Of a DNA stretch of 64,000 nt, positions 42,354-51,311 are shown in pieces. Origin of the DNA: Bacteroides sp. (GTDB lineage: Bacteria > Bacillota > Clostridia > Oscillospirales > Ruminococcaceae); contig JAMPHV010000001.1 of NCBI GenBank assembly GCA_023663265.1, forward strand, positions 29,780-93,779. Direction: 5' to 3'. The position numbers and the translations under genes were made by a program. Under the pieces are notes generated by a model. The model searched no databases. It saw only the letters and a list, made by a program, of their open reading frames with translations, and was not told the origin of the DNA. How positions within the stretch are numbered: the first letter of the stretch is position 1; every line of letters begins with the position of its first letter.

Positions 42354-44147
42354 ATGTATCGTTCTCAAGTTTTGGTCTGTGGTGGTACAGGCTGTACTTC
42401 CTCCGGAAGTCCCGCGATCATCGAGAGACTTCATGAGGAAATCAAGAAAAACGGGCTGGAAAACGAAGTAAACGTAATAAAAACAGGCTGCTTCGGATTG
42501 TGCGCCTTGGGTCCCATTATGATAGTTTACCCCGAGGGCTGCTTCTATTCAATGGTCAAGGAGGAGGATATTCCCGAGATCGTTTCGGAGCATCTTTTGA
42601 AGGGCAGAATCGTTGAGCGTCTGCTTTACAGCGAGACCGTTACCGAAAGCGGAATAAAGCCTCTTAACGACACCAACTTCTATAAAAAGCAGCACCGCGT
42701 CGCTTTGCGCAACTGCGGCGTTATAAATCCCGAAAATATCGACGAATACATAGCTGTTGACGGCTATCAGGCTCTTGGCAAGGTGCTTAAGGAAATGTCT
42801 CCCGAGGACGTAATACAGACCGTTTTGGATTCGGGCTTAAGAGGCAGAGGCGGCGCGGGCTTCCCCACAGGCAAAAAATGGCAGCTTGCGCGCACGATCG
42901 TACAGGACGGCGGGCAGAAGTATGTTTGCTGTAACGCCGACGAGGGTGACCCCGGCGCGTTTATGGACCGCTCCGTATTGGAGGGCGACCCTCATGTTGT
43001 CATCGAGGCTATGGCGATTGCGGGTTACGCTATCGGCGCAACACAGGGCTATATTTACGTTCGCGCGGAATACCCCATTGCCGTTAAGCGTTTGCAGATC
43101 GCTATCGGTCAAGCAAGAGAGTACGGACTGCTCGGTAAGAATATTTTCGGCTCGGGCTTTGATTTTGACCTTGACATTCGTCTCGGTGCGGGCGCGTTCG
43201 TATGCGGCGAGGAAACCGCGCTTATGACGTCTATCGAAGGCAAGAGAGGCGAGCCTCGCTGCCGTCCTCCTTTTCCCGCAGAAAAAGGCTTGTTCCGCCG
43301 TCCTACCGTTCTCAACAACGTTGAGACCTATGCGAATATCCCTCAGATCATTTTAAAGGGCGCCGACTGGTTCTCTTCAATGGGTACCGAAAAATCCAAG
43401 GGCACCAAGGTATTTGCGTTAGGCGGCAAGATCAACAATACGGGTCTTGTGGAGATACCCATGGGTACCACTCTCCGCGAGATAGTATACGAGATCGGCG
43501 GCGGTATTCCCAACGGCAAGAAGTTTAAGGCGGCTCAGACAGGCGGTCCTTCGGGCGGCTGTATCCCCACGGAGCACCTTGACATAAAGATCGACTATGA
43601 TAACCTTATCGCTATCGGCTCCATGATGGGCTCGGGCGGACTTATCGTAATGGACGAGGACAACTGTATGGTGGATATCGCCAAGTTCTTCCTCGAATTT
43701 ACCGTTGACGAGTCCTGCGGTAAATGTACGCCCTGCCGTATCGGCACCAAGCGTCTTTACGAGATGCTGCACAAGATCACCAGCGGCAACGGAACTCTCG
43801 AGGACCTGGACAAGATGGAGAAGCTCTGCTACTACATAAAGAACAACTCCCTCTGCGGCTTGGGACAGACCGCTCCCAACCCTGTGCTTTCAACTCTCCG
43901 CTACTTCAAGGACGAGTATTTGGCTCACGTAGTGGACAAGAAATGTCCCGCGGGCGTATGCACACATCTTCTTCAGTATAAGATCGTTGAGGATAAATGT
44001 AAGGGCTGTACCGCCTGCGCAAGAGTTTGTCCTGCGGGCGCTATCAGCGGCAGCGTAAAGGAGCCTCACTCCATCGATCCCGCAAAGTGCATCAAGTGCG
44101 GTGCTTGTATGAGCAAGTGCAAATTCGGTGCCATTGTCAAGGAATAA
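42354..44147 (+). CDS. hydB: NuoF-like flavin subunit of NADH-dependent hydrogenase (HydB)
   Basis: A 597-residue subunit that takes electrons from or gives them to NAD(H) through FMN. The N-terminal 110 residues are a thioredoxin-like [2Fe-2S] domain (VCGGTGCTSSGS, TGCFGLCALGP). The NuoF core has GLRGRGGAGFPTGKKW, CNADEGDPGAFMDR and FVCGEETALM. SCGKCTPCRIGTKR binds a [4Fe-4S] cluster, and the C-terminal domain carries two more (CKGCTACARVCPAGA, CIKCGACMSKCKFGA). This is the full HydB layout of bifurcating hydrogenases. Confidence 0.95.
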   Translation: MYRSQVLVCGGTGCTSSGSPAIIERLHEEIKKNGLENEVNVIKTGCFGLCALGPIMIVYPEGCFYSMVKEEDIPEIVSEHLLKGRIVERLLYSETVTESGIKPLNDTNFYKKQHRVALRNCGVINPENIDEYIAVDGYQALGKVLKEMSPEDVIQTVLDSGLRGRGGAGFPTGKKWQLARTIVQDGGQKYVCCNADEGDPGAFMDRSVLEGDPHVVIEAMAIAGYAIGATQGYIYVRAEYPIAVKRLQIAIGQAREYGLLGKNIFGSGFDFDLDIRLGAGAFVCGEETALMTSIEGKRGEPRCRPPFPAEKGLFRRPTVLNNVETYANIPQIILKGADWFSSMGTEKSKGTKVFALGGKINNTGLVEIPMGTTLREIVYEIGGGIPNGKKFKAAQTGGPSGGCIPTEHLDIKIDYDNLIAIGSMMGSGGLIVMDEDNCMVDIAKFFLEFTVDESCGKCTPCRIGTKRLYEMLHKITSGNGTLEDLDKMEKLCYYIKNNSLCGLGQTAPNPVLSTLRYFKDEYLAHVVDKKCPAGVCTHLLQYKIVEDKCKGCTACARVCPAGAISGSVKEPHSIDPAKCIKCGACMSKCKFGAIVKE

Positions 44148-44168
44148 TAGAAAGGAATTATTACTATT

Positions 44169-45920
44169 ATGGTCAATATTAAAATTAACGGTATCGAATG
44201 TTCCGTTGAAGAGGGTACAACCATACTTGAAGCCGCACGCAAGAACGGTATTCGTATTCCCACTCTCTGCTGGCTCAAGGATATCAACGAAATAGGCGCG
44301 TGCCGTATCTGCGTTGTGGAGATGACGGGAGCAAGGAGCCTTGTGGCTTCCTGTATGTACCCTATTTCCAAATTCGACGAAGGCAAAAATATTCTCACAA
44401 ATTCCCCCGCCGTGCTGGAAAGCAGAAGAATGACCTTGGAGCTGCTGTTAAGCAACCACAAGAAGGAATGTCTGTATTGCTCCAGAAGCGGAAGCTGCGA
44501 ATTGCAGACTCTTTGCCAAGAGCTGGGCGTAAAGCACGAGCCCGCTTATGACGGCATAAGAAACGAGTATGAAATAGACGAGAGCGCAGCTCATATGACC
44601 CGCGACAACGGAAAGTGCATTAACTGCCGCCGTTGTATCGCAGCTTGTACCAATGTACAGGGCGTCGGCGTTATCGGAGCGAACTACCGCGGCTTCAAGA
44701 CCTCTATCGGCAGTCCCTTTGACATGGACCTTGCGGACACCGCCTGCGTTTCCTGCGGTCAGTGTATCGCTGTTTGTCCTACGGGCGCTTTAAGCGAAAA
44801 GGACGATACCGCCAAGGTCTGGGAGGCGCTCAGCGATCCCGAAAAGACAGTTGTCGTACAGACAGCTCCCGCCGTTCGCGCGTCTATCGGAGAAGCCTTC
44901 GGCTATCCTATGGGTACAAACGTTGAGGGCAAAATGGCTGCCGCTCTTCGCAGACTTGGCTTTAACGCCGTATTCGACACCGATTTCGGCGCCGACCTTA
45001 CAATTATGGAGGAAGCGACCGAGCTGCTTGACAGGGTTCAGAACGGCGGAGTTCTTCCTATGATCACCTCCTGTTCGCCCGGCTGGATCAGATACTGCGA
45101 GGCTTATTATCCCGAGATGATCCCCAATCTCTCCTCCTGCAAGTCTCCGCAGCAGATGAACGGCGCAATCACGAAGACCTACTGGGCTCAGAAAATGGGG
45201 ATCGACCCCAAGAATATCGTAAGCGTTTCCGTTATGCCTTGCACCGCAAAGAAATTTGAGATCGGAAGAGAGAATCAGAGCGCTTCGGGATATCCCGACC
45301 TTGATATCTCCATAACCACACGCGAGCTGGTCAAGATGATAAACCAGGCGGGACTTTGCTTTAATGAGCTTCCCGACGAAGGCTTCGACAGCCCTCTCGG
45401 AATAGGCACAGGCGCCGCGGTTATTTTCGGCGCAACGGGTGGCGTTATGGAGGCTGCGCTTCGTACCGCTGTATGGAAGCTTACGGGCGAGGACGTAAAC
45501 AGCCCCGTTGAGTTCAAGGAGGTTCGCGGCGTCGAGGGCGTTAAGACGGCAGCCTACAACGTAGGCGGCAAGGATATCACCGTTGCGGTGGCTTCGGGTC
45601 TTGCCAATGCCAAGGTACTGCTTGATAAGGTAAAGAGCGGCGAAATGAACGTGACCTTTATCGAGATAATGGCATGTCCCGGCGGCTGTGTAAACGGCGG
45701 CGGACAGGTTATCGTTCCCGCGGACGTACGCAACTTTACCGATATTCGCGCCGAAAGAGCAAAGGCTCTTTACAACGCTGACGAAAGCAGACCGCTCAGA
45801 AAATCTCACGAAAGCCCCGACGTCAAGGAGGTTTACGAGAAATTCCTCGGCGAACCCGGCAGTCATAAGGCTCACGAGGTCCTTCATACCTCTTATAAGG
45901 CTTCAAATCTTATCAAGTAA
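44169..45920 (+). CDS. hydA: [FeFe] hydrogenase catalytic subunit (HydA)
   Basis: A 583-residue enzyme that makes or oxidises H2. The N terminus has a [2Fe-2S] domain (CWLKDINEIGACRIC), a His-ligated [4Fe-4S] site (HKKECLYCSRSGSC) and two [4Fe-4S] motifs (CINCRRCIAACTN, CVSCGQCIAVCPTG). The H-cluster motifs are TSCSPGWIRYCE (L1), MPCTAKKFEIGR (L2) and EIMACPGGCVNGGGQ (L3). All expected cysteines are there. With HydB and HydC it should couple NADH and ferredoxin to H2. Maturases HydE, HydF and HydG are not in the window. Confidence 0.97.
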   Translation: MVNIKINGIECSVEEGTTILEAARKNGIRIPTLCWLKDINEIGACRICVVEMTGARSLVASCMYPISKFDEGKNILTNSPAVLESRRMTLELLLSNHKKECLYCSRSGSCELQTLCQELGVKHEPAYDGIRNEYEIDESAAHMTRDNGKCINCRRCIAACTNVQGVGVIGANYRGFKTSIGSPFDMDLADTACVSCGQCIAVCPTGALSEKDDTAKVWEALSDPEKTVVVQTAPAVRASIGEAFGYPMGTNVEGKMAAALRRLGFNAVFDTDFGADLTIMEEATELLDRVQNGGVLPMITSCSPGWIRYCEAYYPEMIPNLSSCKSPQQMNGAITKTYWAQKMGIDPKNIVSVSVMPCTAKKFEIGRENQSASGYPDLDISITTRELVKMINQAGLCFNELPDEGFDSPLGIGTGAAVIFGATGGVMEAALRTAVWKLTGEDVNSPVEFKEVRGVEGVKTAAYNVGGKDITVAVASGLANAKVLLDKVKSGEMNVTFIEIMACPGGCVNGGGQVIVPADVRNFTDIRAERAKALYNADESRPLRKSHESPDVKEVYEKFLGEPGSHKAHEVLHTSYKASNLIK

Positions 45921-45949
45921 AGCTATATTTAACGGTTAAGGAGAAAAGT

Positions 45950-46186
45950 ATGCCGCATATCGGAATCAAAATGCTCGAGGGAAGAACCGAGGAGCAGAAG
46001 CAAAAGGCAGCTTTGGCTGTTAAAAACGCTCTTGCCGAGGCTCTCAATATGGGCGACCACTATATTACCGTCACCGTTGAGGATTTTAACGCGGAGGAGT
46101 GGCAGGACGTATTTAAGTCGGAAATCACCGATAAACCCGATAAGGTTTATGTAAAGCCGAATTACGATCCTAAAAGCCTGTTGTAA
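45950..46186 (+). CDS. 4-oxalocrotonate tautomerase-family protein
   Basis: A 78-residue member of the tautomerase superfamily: MPHIGIKMLEGRTEEQKQKA begins with the catalytic Pro that becomes residue 1 after Met removal, and the helix and strand that follow match the family. The C-terminal part is slightly longer than the 62-residue standard. It lies 29 bases after hydA and before the terminator, so it should be on the hydrogenase transcript. The substrate is unknown; a link to the hydrogenase is contextual only. Confidence 0.85.
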   Translation: MPHIGIKMLEGRTEEQKQKAALAVKNALAEALNMGDHYITVTVEDFNAEEWQDVFKSEITDKPDKVYVKPNYDPKSLL

Positions 46187-46205
46187 TCCCTGCAAATAAA
46201 GACAT

Positions 46206-46252
46206 AACCCGTCAGAACCTAAGTAAAGTAAGGTTTTGACGGGTTTTTTTTT
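46206..46252 (+). terminator. Terminator after the hydrogenase operon
   Basis: AACCCGTCA (46206-46214) and TGACGGGTT (46237-46245) form the outer stem, AACCT/AGGTT continue it inside, and a run of nine Ts follows. It lies in the convergent gap between the tautomerase and the SDR gene. Confidence 0.93.
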
Positions 46253-46272
46253 CGCTCGTTATTCCTTGTTTG

Positions 46273-47052
46273 TTATTCCTCGCTTGGGTCCCCTCTCCTT
46301 GCCGTTTGTGCAAAATAAGTTCCCCACAGCATAAATTTTGACGGCAGGGCTTTTGAGAGCAGCGCCAAAGCCTTTATTTCCTTTTTGGGTACTATCACCG
46401 TTTTTCCCTTAAGCATTTCCTCTATTCCGTACTCCGCAATTTCCGCGGCGGTTGCTCCGCCCATAGCAAATTCCGCGCCCGCTACTCGGTTAAATTCGGT
46501 ATTGACGGGTCCCGGACAGAGCACGCCGATATAAACGTTTATTTTATCGTGCTTAAGCTCCTGACTTATTGCGCGGGTCAACTGGGTGACATAATTTTTG
46601 CTTGCGTAGTAGGTCGCCATCAGCGGACCTGCCATAAAGCCCGCGATGGAGGATACGTTAAGGATATAACCGCATCCGCGGCGTTTAAAATCCCGCAGAA
46701 ACAGCTTGGTGAGAATATGCACCGCCTTTATATTTACGTCGATCATTTCAAGCTCGCGGTCCAGGTCGGTCTGATCGAATTTTCCGAAAAGACCGAAGCC
46801 CGCGTTATTTATAAGCAGGTCAATGCGAAACGTCTTGACCTTCTCGTAAAGCCTTTTGCAGTGCTCCGCTTTTGAAACGTCGAGACATATCAGCTTTACT
46901 CTTACGTCAAAAAAATCCGTGAGCTTTTTCTTTATTTCCTTTAATCTTTCGGCTCTTCTCGCCACAAGTATGAGATCGAAGCCCCGCGATGCGAGATTTT
47001 TTGCAAACTCCTCGCCGATGCCCGAGCTTGCTCCTGTTATAAGCGCTATCAT
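46273..47052 (-). CDS. Short-chain dehydrogenase/reductase (SDR)
   Basis: A 259-residue classical SDR with TGASSGIGEE (nucleotide binding), LVARR, NNAGFG, NVSSIAG (catalytic Ser) and YYASKN (Tyr and Lys). The Arg after the second strand favours NADP(H). PGPVNTEF is the usual flexible loop. The C-terminal 50 residues (KTVIVPKKEIKALALLSKALPSKFM) are typical of a broad DltE/YqjQ-like group. The substrate cannot be predicted. It is a single gene with its own promoter. Confidence 0.9.
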   Translation of the reverse strand: MIALITGASSGIGEEFAKNLASRGFDLILVARRAERLKEIKKKLTDFFDVRVKLICLDVSKAEHCKRLYEKVKTFRIDLLINNAGFGLFGKFDQTDLDRELEMIDVNIKAVHILTKLFLRDFKRRGCGYILNVSSIAGFMAGPLMATYYASKNYVTQLTRAISQELKHDKINVYIGVLCPGPVNTEFNRVAGAEFAMGGATAAEIAEYGIEEMLKGKTVIVPKKEIKALALLSKALPSKFMLWGTYFAQTARRGDPSEE

Positions 47053-47120
47053 AGCATATCCTTTCCTACAGCGACTATCTGTGTCGTTTAATGTACATAT
47101 TTTTTATTTTATCCTTTTAT

Positions 47121-47149
47121 ATTATAATACTTTTCCGAAAAAAATTCAA
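47121..47149 (-). promoter_or_regulatory. Promoter of the SDR gene
   Basis: On the minus strand TTGAAT (47144-47149) and TATAAT (47121-47126) are separated by 17 bases; the start near 47114 leaves a leader of about 60 bases. Confidence 0.78.
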
Positions 47150-47242
47150 TATGTTTCTGAAATATTTTTGCAGCTGTTCTAATTTATCCTTCGTTCACAT
47201 AAATATAGACAAGCAATCAAATCGGCAAAGGAAGTGAAGAAA

Positions 47243-48103
47243 ATGGTGACTGCCAGGATATGCGGCGAGGACGGAGTCTTATCTTATCTGGGAGCGTTGG
47301 GAGGAGCCATAAGCCGCTCCAGGTACCGCGTTTCCGATATATACGAGATACGGTTAAGAGCGGGGAAGCGGATAACACTGGAAACGGCGAGGGAACGAGC
47401 GATCATTGACAGGATAGTTTCCGCCGAGGAAATAGGCGAGTGTATGAAAAGCTTTTGCAGCTACTCGCTGCACAGCTTTGAAAAGGAGCTTAAGGAGGGA
47501 TTTGTTACTCTTAAGGGGGGACACAGAGCGGGCTTCTGCGGGACGGCGGTGATAAAAAACGGGGCTTTTGAGGGAGTAAAGGATATAAGCAGCATAAATA
47601 TAAGGATAGCAAGGGAAATGATCGGAGCGGGAGACTTTTTGAAAGAGACGGTTTTTGACGAGAGCTTTAACGGACTTCTGATATGCGGGAGACCCATGAG
47701 CGGAAAGACCACGGTATTAAGGGATATTTGCAGGATAATAGGCGACAGGCGCAAGCTGGCGGTGGTGGACGAGAGGGGAGAGCTTGCGGCGGTGCACAAC
47801 GGGACGCCGCAAAACAACGTAGGCTCCAACACAGATATTTTAAACGGCTACGGAAAGGCGGAGGGAATAGAGCTTGCAACCAAGACGCTGTCGCCGGAAT
47901 ATATAGCCTGCGACGAGATAACGGGCTGCGAAAGCTGTGCAAGACTATGCTTAAACAGCGGTATCAAGATGATATTTACTTTGCACTGCGGCAGCATTGA
48001 GCAGGCAAGGGAATCGGAAATAGCTAAAACAGGCGCGATCAGTCATATTGCTTTTTTGGGCGGAAAAATCGGGCAGATAACGGAAAGGTTAGAGGTAAAA
48101 TGA
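47243..48103 (+). CDS. spoIIIAA: Stage III sporulation protein AA (ATPase)
   Basis: A 286-residue secretion-type ATPase of the mother-cell side of the SpoIIIA-SpoIIQ channel. GLLICGRPMSGKTTVLRD is the Walker A and LAVVDERGELAAVH the Walker B. KTLSPEYIACDEITG and TLHCGSIEQA follow. ATG at 47243 is chosen over GTG at 47234 because AAAGGAAG then has a normal spacing. It is the first of eight spoIIIA genes in the standard order; sigma-E control is expected from Bacillus, but I could not place a clear sigma-E promoter. Confidence 0.96.
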   Translation: MVTARICGEDGVLSYLGALGGAISRSRYRVSDIYEIRLRAGKRITLETARERAIIDRIVSAEEIGECMKSFCSYSLHSFEKELKEGFVTLKGGHRAGFCGTAVIKNGAFEGVKDISSINIRIAREMIGAGDFLKETVFDESFNGLLICGRPMSGKTTVLRDICRIIGDRRKLAVVDERGELAAVHNGTPQNNVGSNTDILNGYGKAEGIELATKTLSPEYIACDEITGCESCARLCLNSGIKMIFTLHCGSIEQARESEIAKTGAISHIAFLGGKIGQITERLEVK

Positions 48104-48597
48104 ATTTGTTTTTTTCGGCTGCGGCGGTCGCGCTTTGCACAGCGGCGGGAATGTATTTTTCAAAAAGGCTTAAGGAGCGCGAGGGAACGCTTTGCGCGGC
48201 GCTTTTGTTTGTAAAGGAGCTGACGGTTCTGATAAGATACACAAACTCAAGGATCGGCGATGTGTTAAGGGCTGCCTCGTCAAACGCCGCCTATGGGAAG
48301 CTGATTTTTATAACCGACTGCTCCTCCGTATGCGAAAACGGTGATTTTCACAGGCTTTGGAACGAGGGCGTAAAAAAACAGCCTTTTTTGAATCAAAGAG
48401 ATAAGGAGCTGCTTCTTTCCTTAGGAGAAAGGCTCGGCGAAACGGACGCTGACGGGCAGCTTTCCTTTTTGGAGATGACCGAGGCGATGCTTACGGTCCA
48501 AAGAGACGAGGCAAGAGAGGATCGCGTCAAAAAAAGCCGTATGTACCGCTCGGTCGGGCTTCTGTGCGGCTTGGCGTTAGGGATAACGGTATTATGA
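48100..48597 (+). CDS. spoIIIAB: Stage III sporulation protein AB
   Basis: A 165-residue protein related to GspF-type platform proteins. Hydrophobic segments lie at both ends (about residues 3-19 and 150-165) around a soluble helical middle, with ELTVLIRYTNSRIGDVL typical of the family. It overlaps spoIIIAA by ATGA. Confidence 0.92.
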   Translation: MNLFFSAAAVALCTAAGMYFSKRLKEREGTLCAALLFVKELTVLIRYTNSRIGDVLRAASSNAAYGKLIFITDCSSVCENGDFHRLWNEGVKKQPFLNQRDKELLLSLGERLGETDADGQLSFLEMTEAMLTVQRDEAREDRVKKSRMYRSVGLLCGLALGITVL

Positions 48598-48618
48598 TAA
48601 TTCAAGGGGAGCGGGATT

Positions 48619-48816
48619 ATGGACGTTGATTTAATATTTCAGATCGCGGCGATCGGTATTGTCGTAGCAGTTTTGAATATGCTGCTCCAGCGGTCGGGGC
48701 GCGAGGAGCAGGCTATGATGACTACCATTGCGGGGCTTATCGTGGTTTTGATGATGATAATATCACAAATAAGTCTTTTGTTTGATACGATAAAGGAAGT
48801 ATTCAATTTATGGTAA
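48619..48816 (+). CDS. spoIIIAC: Stage III sporulation protein AC
   Basis: A 65-residue membrane protein with two hydrophobic helices (about 5-22 and 33-55). IFQIAAIGIVVAVLNMLLQRSGREEQAMM is family-typical. Such small helices form part of the mother-cell membrane complex. Confidence 0.94.
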   Translation: MDVDLIFQIAAIGIVVAVLNMLLQRSGREEQAMMTTIAGLIVVLMMIISQISLLFDTIKEVFNLW

Positions 48817-48830
48817 TATAAGGATAAAAA

Positions 48831-49220
48831 ATGAATATTGTTGCTGTCGCTTCCGCTGCGCTGATCGCGGCGGTGCTTTCAATTGTTCTGAAGCAGTATA
48901 AGCCCGAGTATTCTCTTTTTATTTCAATAGCGTCCGGTGTTCTTATATTTTTGTCGGTAATTGCGGCGATAGAGCCGATAGTGAGCTTTATAGAGGAGCT
49001 TACCGAAACGGCGGGGCTTGAGGGGGTTTACGGAGAGGTGCTTATAAAGTCTCTTGCAATATGCTATATAACTCAGCTTGCCTGCGACTGCTGCAAGGAC
49101 GCGGGAGAAAACGCGATCGCGGGCAAGCTCCAAATAGCGGGCAAGATCGCGGTCCTGCTTATCGCTCTGCCTATGTTTAAAAGTCTTGTGGAAACAGTTA
49201 CCGAATTGATAGACCTTTAA
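48831..49220 (+). CDS. spoIIIAD: Stage III sporulation protein AD
   Basis: A 129-residue polytopic membrane protein; EYSLFISIASGVLIFLSVIAAIEP, IKSLAICYITQLACDCCKDAGE and IAVLLIALPMFKSLVETV match the family. Three or four helices are visible. It lies 14 bases after spoIIIAC. Confidence 0.94.
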   Translation: MNIVAVASAALIAAVLSIVLKQYKPEYSLFISIASGVLIFLSVIAAIEPIVSFIEELTETAGLEGVYGEVLIKSLAICYITQLACDCCKDAGENAIAGKLQIAGKIAVLLIALPMFKSLVETVTELIDL

Positions 49221-49237
49221 AGGAACAGGAAAACAAA

Positions 49238-50338
49238 ATGAAAATAAAAGGATTTTTAAAGGCAATTTTGTTTGCGGCCGTTTTTATGCTGCTTCAAAAT
49301 AAAGTATACGCCGAGGACATTTCCTTTGGCAGGTATGAAATAGAGGGCGCGCTGCCAGAAGCCGCGGCGGAGGAAATGGAGAGGCTGAATATTTTTCCCG
49401 ACAGCGAAATATCGGAGACGGATGCGGAGGGTATTTTCTCTTGGATAAGCAGCACGATAGCGGAGGGTATTCCGAAGCCGCTTACTATGCTGGTTTCAAC
49501 GGCGGCGGTTATAATTTTGTGCGCGCTGATCTCCGCCATGCAGGAGGGCAGCGAGCTTTCGGGGACCTTTAACACTGTCGGAGTGCTTGCCTGCTCGGGT
49601 ATATTGTGTACAAGCCTCGTTTCCTTGTCCGAAAGCGCAAAATTGGCGGTAGACGGCTTTGCGGCGTTTTTATCGGTATATATACCGGCTTTTGCGGGTA
49701 TAATGGCAGCCAACGGACAGACGGAGACGGGAGCGGCTTACAGCGCGGTCGTTACCGTTGCGGTACAGGTGCTTTCCCAAATATTCGCGCTCGTTATTTT
49801 TCCCTTGACAAGCTGTATAATGGGGATATCCATTGCGGGAGCGGTTGACCCCGAGCTAAAGATAAGCAGTATAGCCGATATGACCAAAAAGCTTGTCAAC
49901 TGGGGACTTACCCTTATTATGACCGTGTTTGCGGGGCTGCTGTCCGTTCAGAGCTTTGTAAGCGCGGCGGCGGATACGGTATCGATGAAGGCGGTCAAGT
50001 TCACCGTGGCGGGCGCGGTTCCGATAGTGGGCGGAGCGGTATCGGACGCGCTGTCCACCGTTAAGGGAAGCCTCGGACTGATAAAAGCCGCTACCGGCGG
50101 CTACGGTATAATAGCCTCCGCAGTAATAATGGTACCTATACTTATATCGGCAATGCTGTTCAGGATCGCGCTTATGGCTGCCGCTTCACTCAGCGACGCT
50201 TTAGGCACCTCAAGGCTTACCGTACTGCTTAAAAGCGGGGAAAGCGCCGCTTCCGTTATAATAGCCGTAATAGTGTGCTTTTGGCTTACGGCGGTGGTTT
50301 CGACCGCCATTATGCTGGTTATAGGCACGGGAGCATAG
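49238..50338 (+). CDS. spoIIIAE: Stage III sporulation protein AE
   Basis: A 366-residue membrane protein with an N-terminal signal peptide (FLKAILFAAVFMLLQNKVYA, about residues 5-24) and at least six later hydrophobic helices. The long repeated Ala/Val/Ile-rich helices and VPIVGGAVSDALSTVKGSLGLIK fit the family. It probably forms the membrane core of the channel. Confidence 0.94.
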   Translation: MKIKGFLKAILFAAVFMLLQNKVYAEDISFGRYEIEGALPEAAAEEMERLNIFPDSEISETDAEGIFSWISSTIAEGIPKPLTMLVSTAAVIILCALISAMQEGSELSGTFNTVGVLACSGILCTSLVSLSESAKLAVDGFAAFLSVYIPAFAGIMAANGQTETGAAYSAVVTVAVQVLSQIFALVIFPLTSCIMGISIAGAVDPELKISSIADMTKKLVNWGLTLIMTVFAGLLSVQSFVSAAADTVSMKAVKFTVAGAVPIVGGAVSDALSTVKGSLGLIKAATGGYGIIASAVIMVPILISAMLFRIALMAAASLSDALGTSRLTVLLKSGESAASVIIAVIVCFWLTAVVSTAIMLVIGTGA

Positions 50339-50363
50339 ACCAAAGCGAAAGGACGTACATAAA

Positions 50364-50837
50364 GTGAGGGAAACTATATTGGGTATCGCCTTGGTTGCGG
50401 TCGCTGCGGGTGTGTTTAAGCTGCTGTCTCCCGAAAACAGCTTTAAAAAGCAGCTTGCTTTTTTGACCTCTGCGTTTTTTTTGTTAAGCTGCGTTTCCTT
50501 GTTCAAGGGCAGCGGAGCCGATTTTTCGGAAATATCCGACGCTTTTCGAGCCGAGGGAGGATATGTGGATTTTTCAGCCGAGGCTTATCAACTGACGGAA
50601 AGGGAGATCGCTTCCAATATGCGCAAGGAGCTTGAAGCCGTTTTTGAGGAAAACGAAATTTTCTGCGATGAAATTTACGTAATTATTGATATTTCGTCCT
50701 CGTACAGCATATCTATTAAGCAGGTACGGCTTGCCTTTTCCGCAAACAATGCCGTTAACACAGCCAAGGCGGAGGCGTTGGTAAAAAAGGAGGTAGGAGA
50801 TGAGATCGAAATAGTTACGGAGATAAAGGGGTATTAA
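50364..50837 (+). CDS. spoIIIAF: Stage III sporulation protein AF
   Basis: A 157-residue protein with two membrane segments near the N terminus (about 4-20 and 32-47) and a soluble C-terminal ring-building-like domain of about 90 residues. The start is GTG at 50364 after GAAAGGAC. Sequence is divergent, but position between AE and AG and the layout identify it. Confidence 0.88.
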   Translation: MRETILGIALVAVAAGVFKLLSPENSFKKQLAFLTSAFFLLSCVSLFKGSGADFSEISDAFRAEGGYVDFSAEAYQLTEREIASNMRKELEAVFEENEIFCDEIYVIIDISSSYSISIKQVRLAFSANNAVNTAKAEALVKKEVGDEIEIVTEIKGY

Positions 50838-50858
50838 AATATAAGGATGGAAAAGCCG

Positions 50859-51281
50859 ATGGGAATATTAAAAAGTGAAAAGGGTACGAAAATTATTTTT
50901 GCCGCAGGGATCGCTTTGATCGTAATAATATTTCTGTTCGGAATTTTCGCGGGCGGAGAAAAAAAACAGACGTCAGGCGGCAGCGAGAGCGTTTTGTCGG
51001 AGCTGGATGAATACGAGCGGCGGCTCGAGGAACGGCTTGCCGAAATAATCGGGGATATACGGGGAACGGAGGATATAAGCGTTATGATAACCCTTGAAAA
51101 AACCGAGGAAAGCCTGTACTCCGCAAGGGAAACGTCGGTTGCAGCCACAGTCGCTCCCACGGTCAGAGGCGTTGTGGTGGTATGCGGAGGCAGCGAAAGC
51201 GCGGTAGTTCGGCAGAAGGTGACGGACGCTGTGTGCAAGGCTCTCGGAATAAGCGCGGCAAGAGTTTGCGTTACTTATTAA
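50859..51281 (+). CDS. spoIIIAG: Stage III sporulation protein AG
   Basis: A 140-residue protein with one membrane segment (about residues 11-32) and an exported domain that forms a large ring in the intermembrane space. RGVVVVCGGSESAVVRQKVTDAV is the conserved end. ATG at 50859 is preferred to one at 50847 because AAGGATGG (50843-50850) then lies eight bases upstream. Confidence 0.93.
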   Translation: MGILKSEKGTKIIFAAGIALIVIIFLFGIFAGGEKKQTSGGSESVLSELDEYERRLEERLAEIIGDIRGTEDISVMITLEKTEESLYSARETSVAATVAPTVRGVVVVCGGSESAVVRQKVTDAVCKALGISAARVCVTY

Positions 51282-51311
51282 ATAATCAGCAGGAAAGGAA
51301 CATCAGCAGCT

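Noticed and set aside
44790-45887. A 365-codon open frame on the minus strand
   Set aside because: It is fully antisense to hydA, whose motifs and codon use are clear; it has no ribosome-binding site or recognisable domain.
47180-47242. A sigma-E promoter for spoIIIAA
   Set aside because: Expected by analogy with Bacillus, but no sequence here matched the -35 and -10 consensus well enough.
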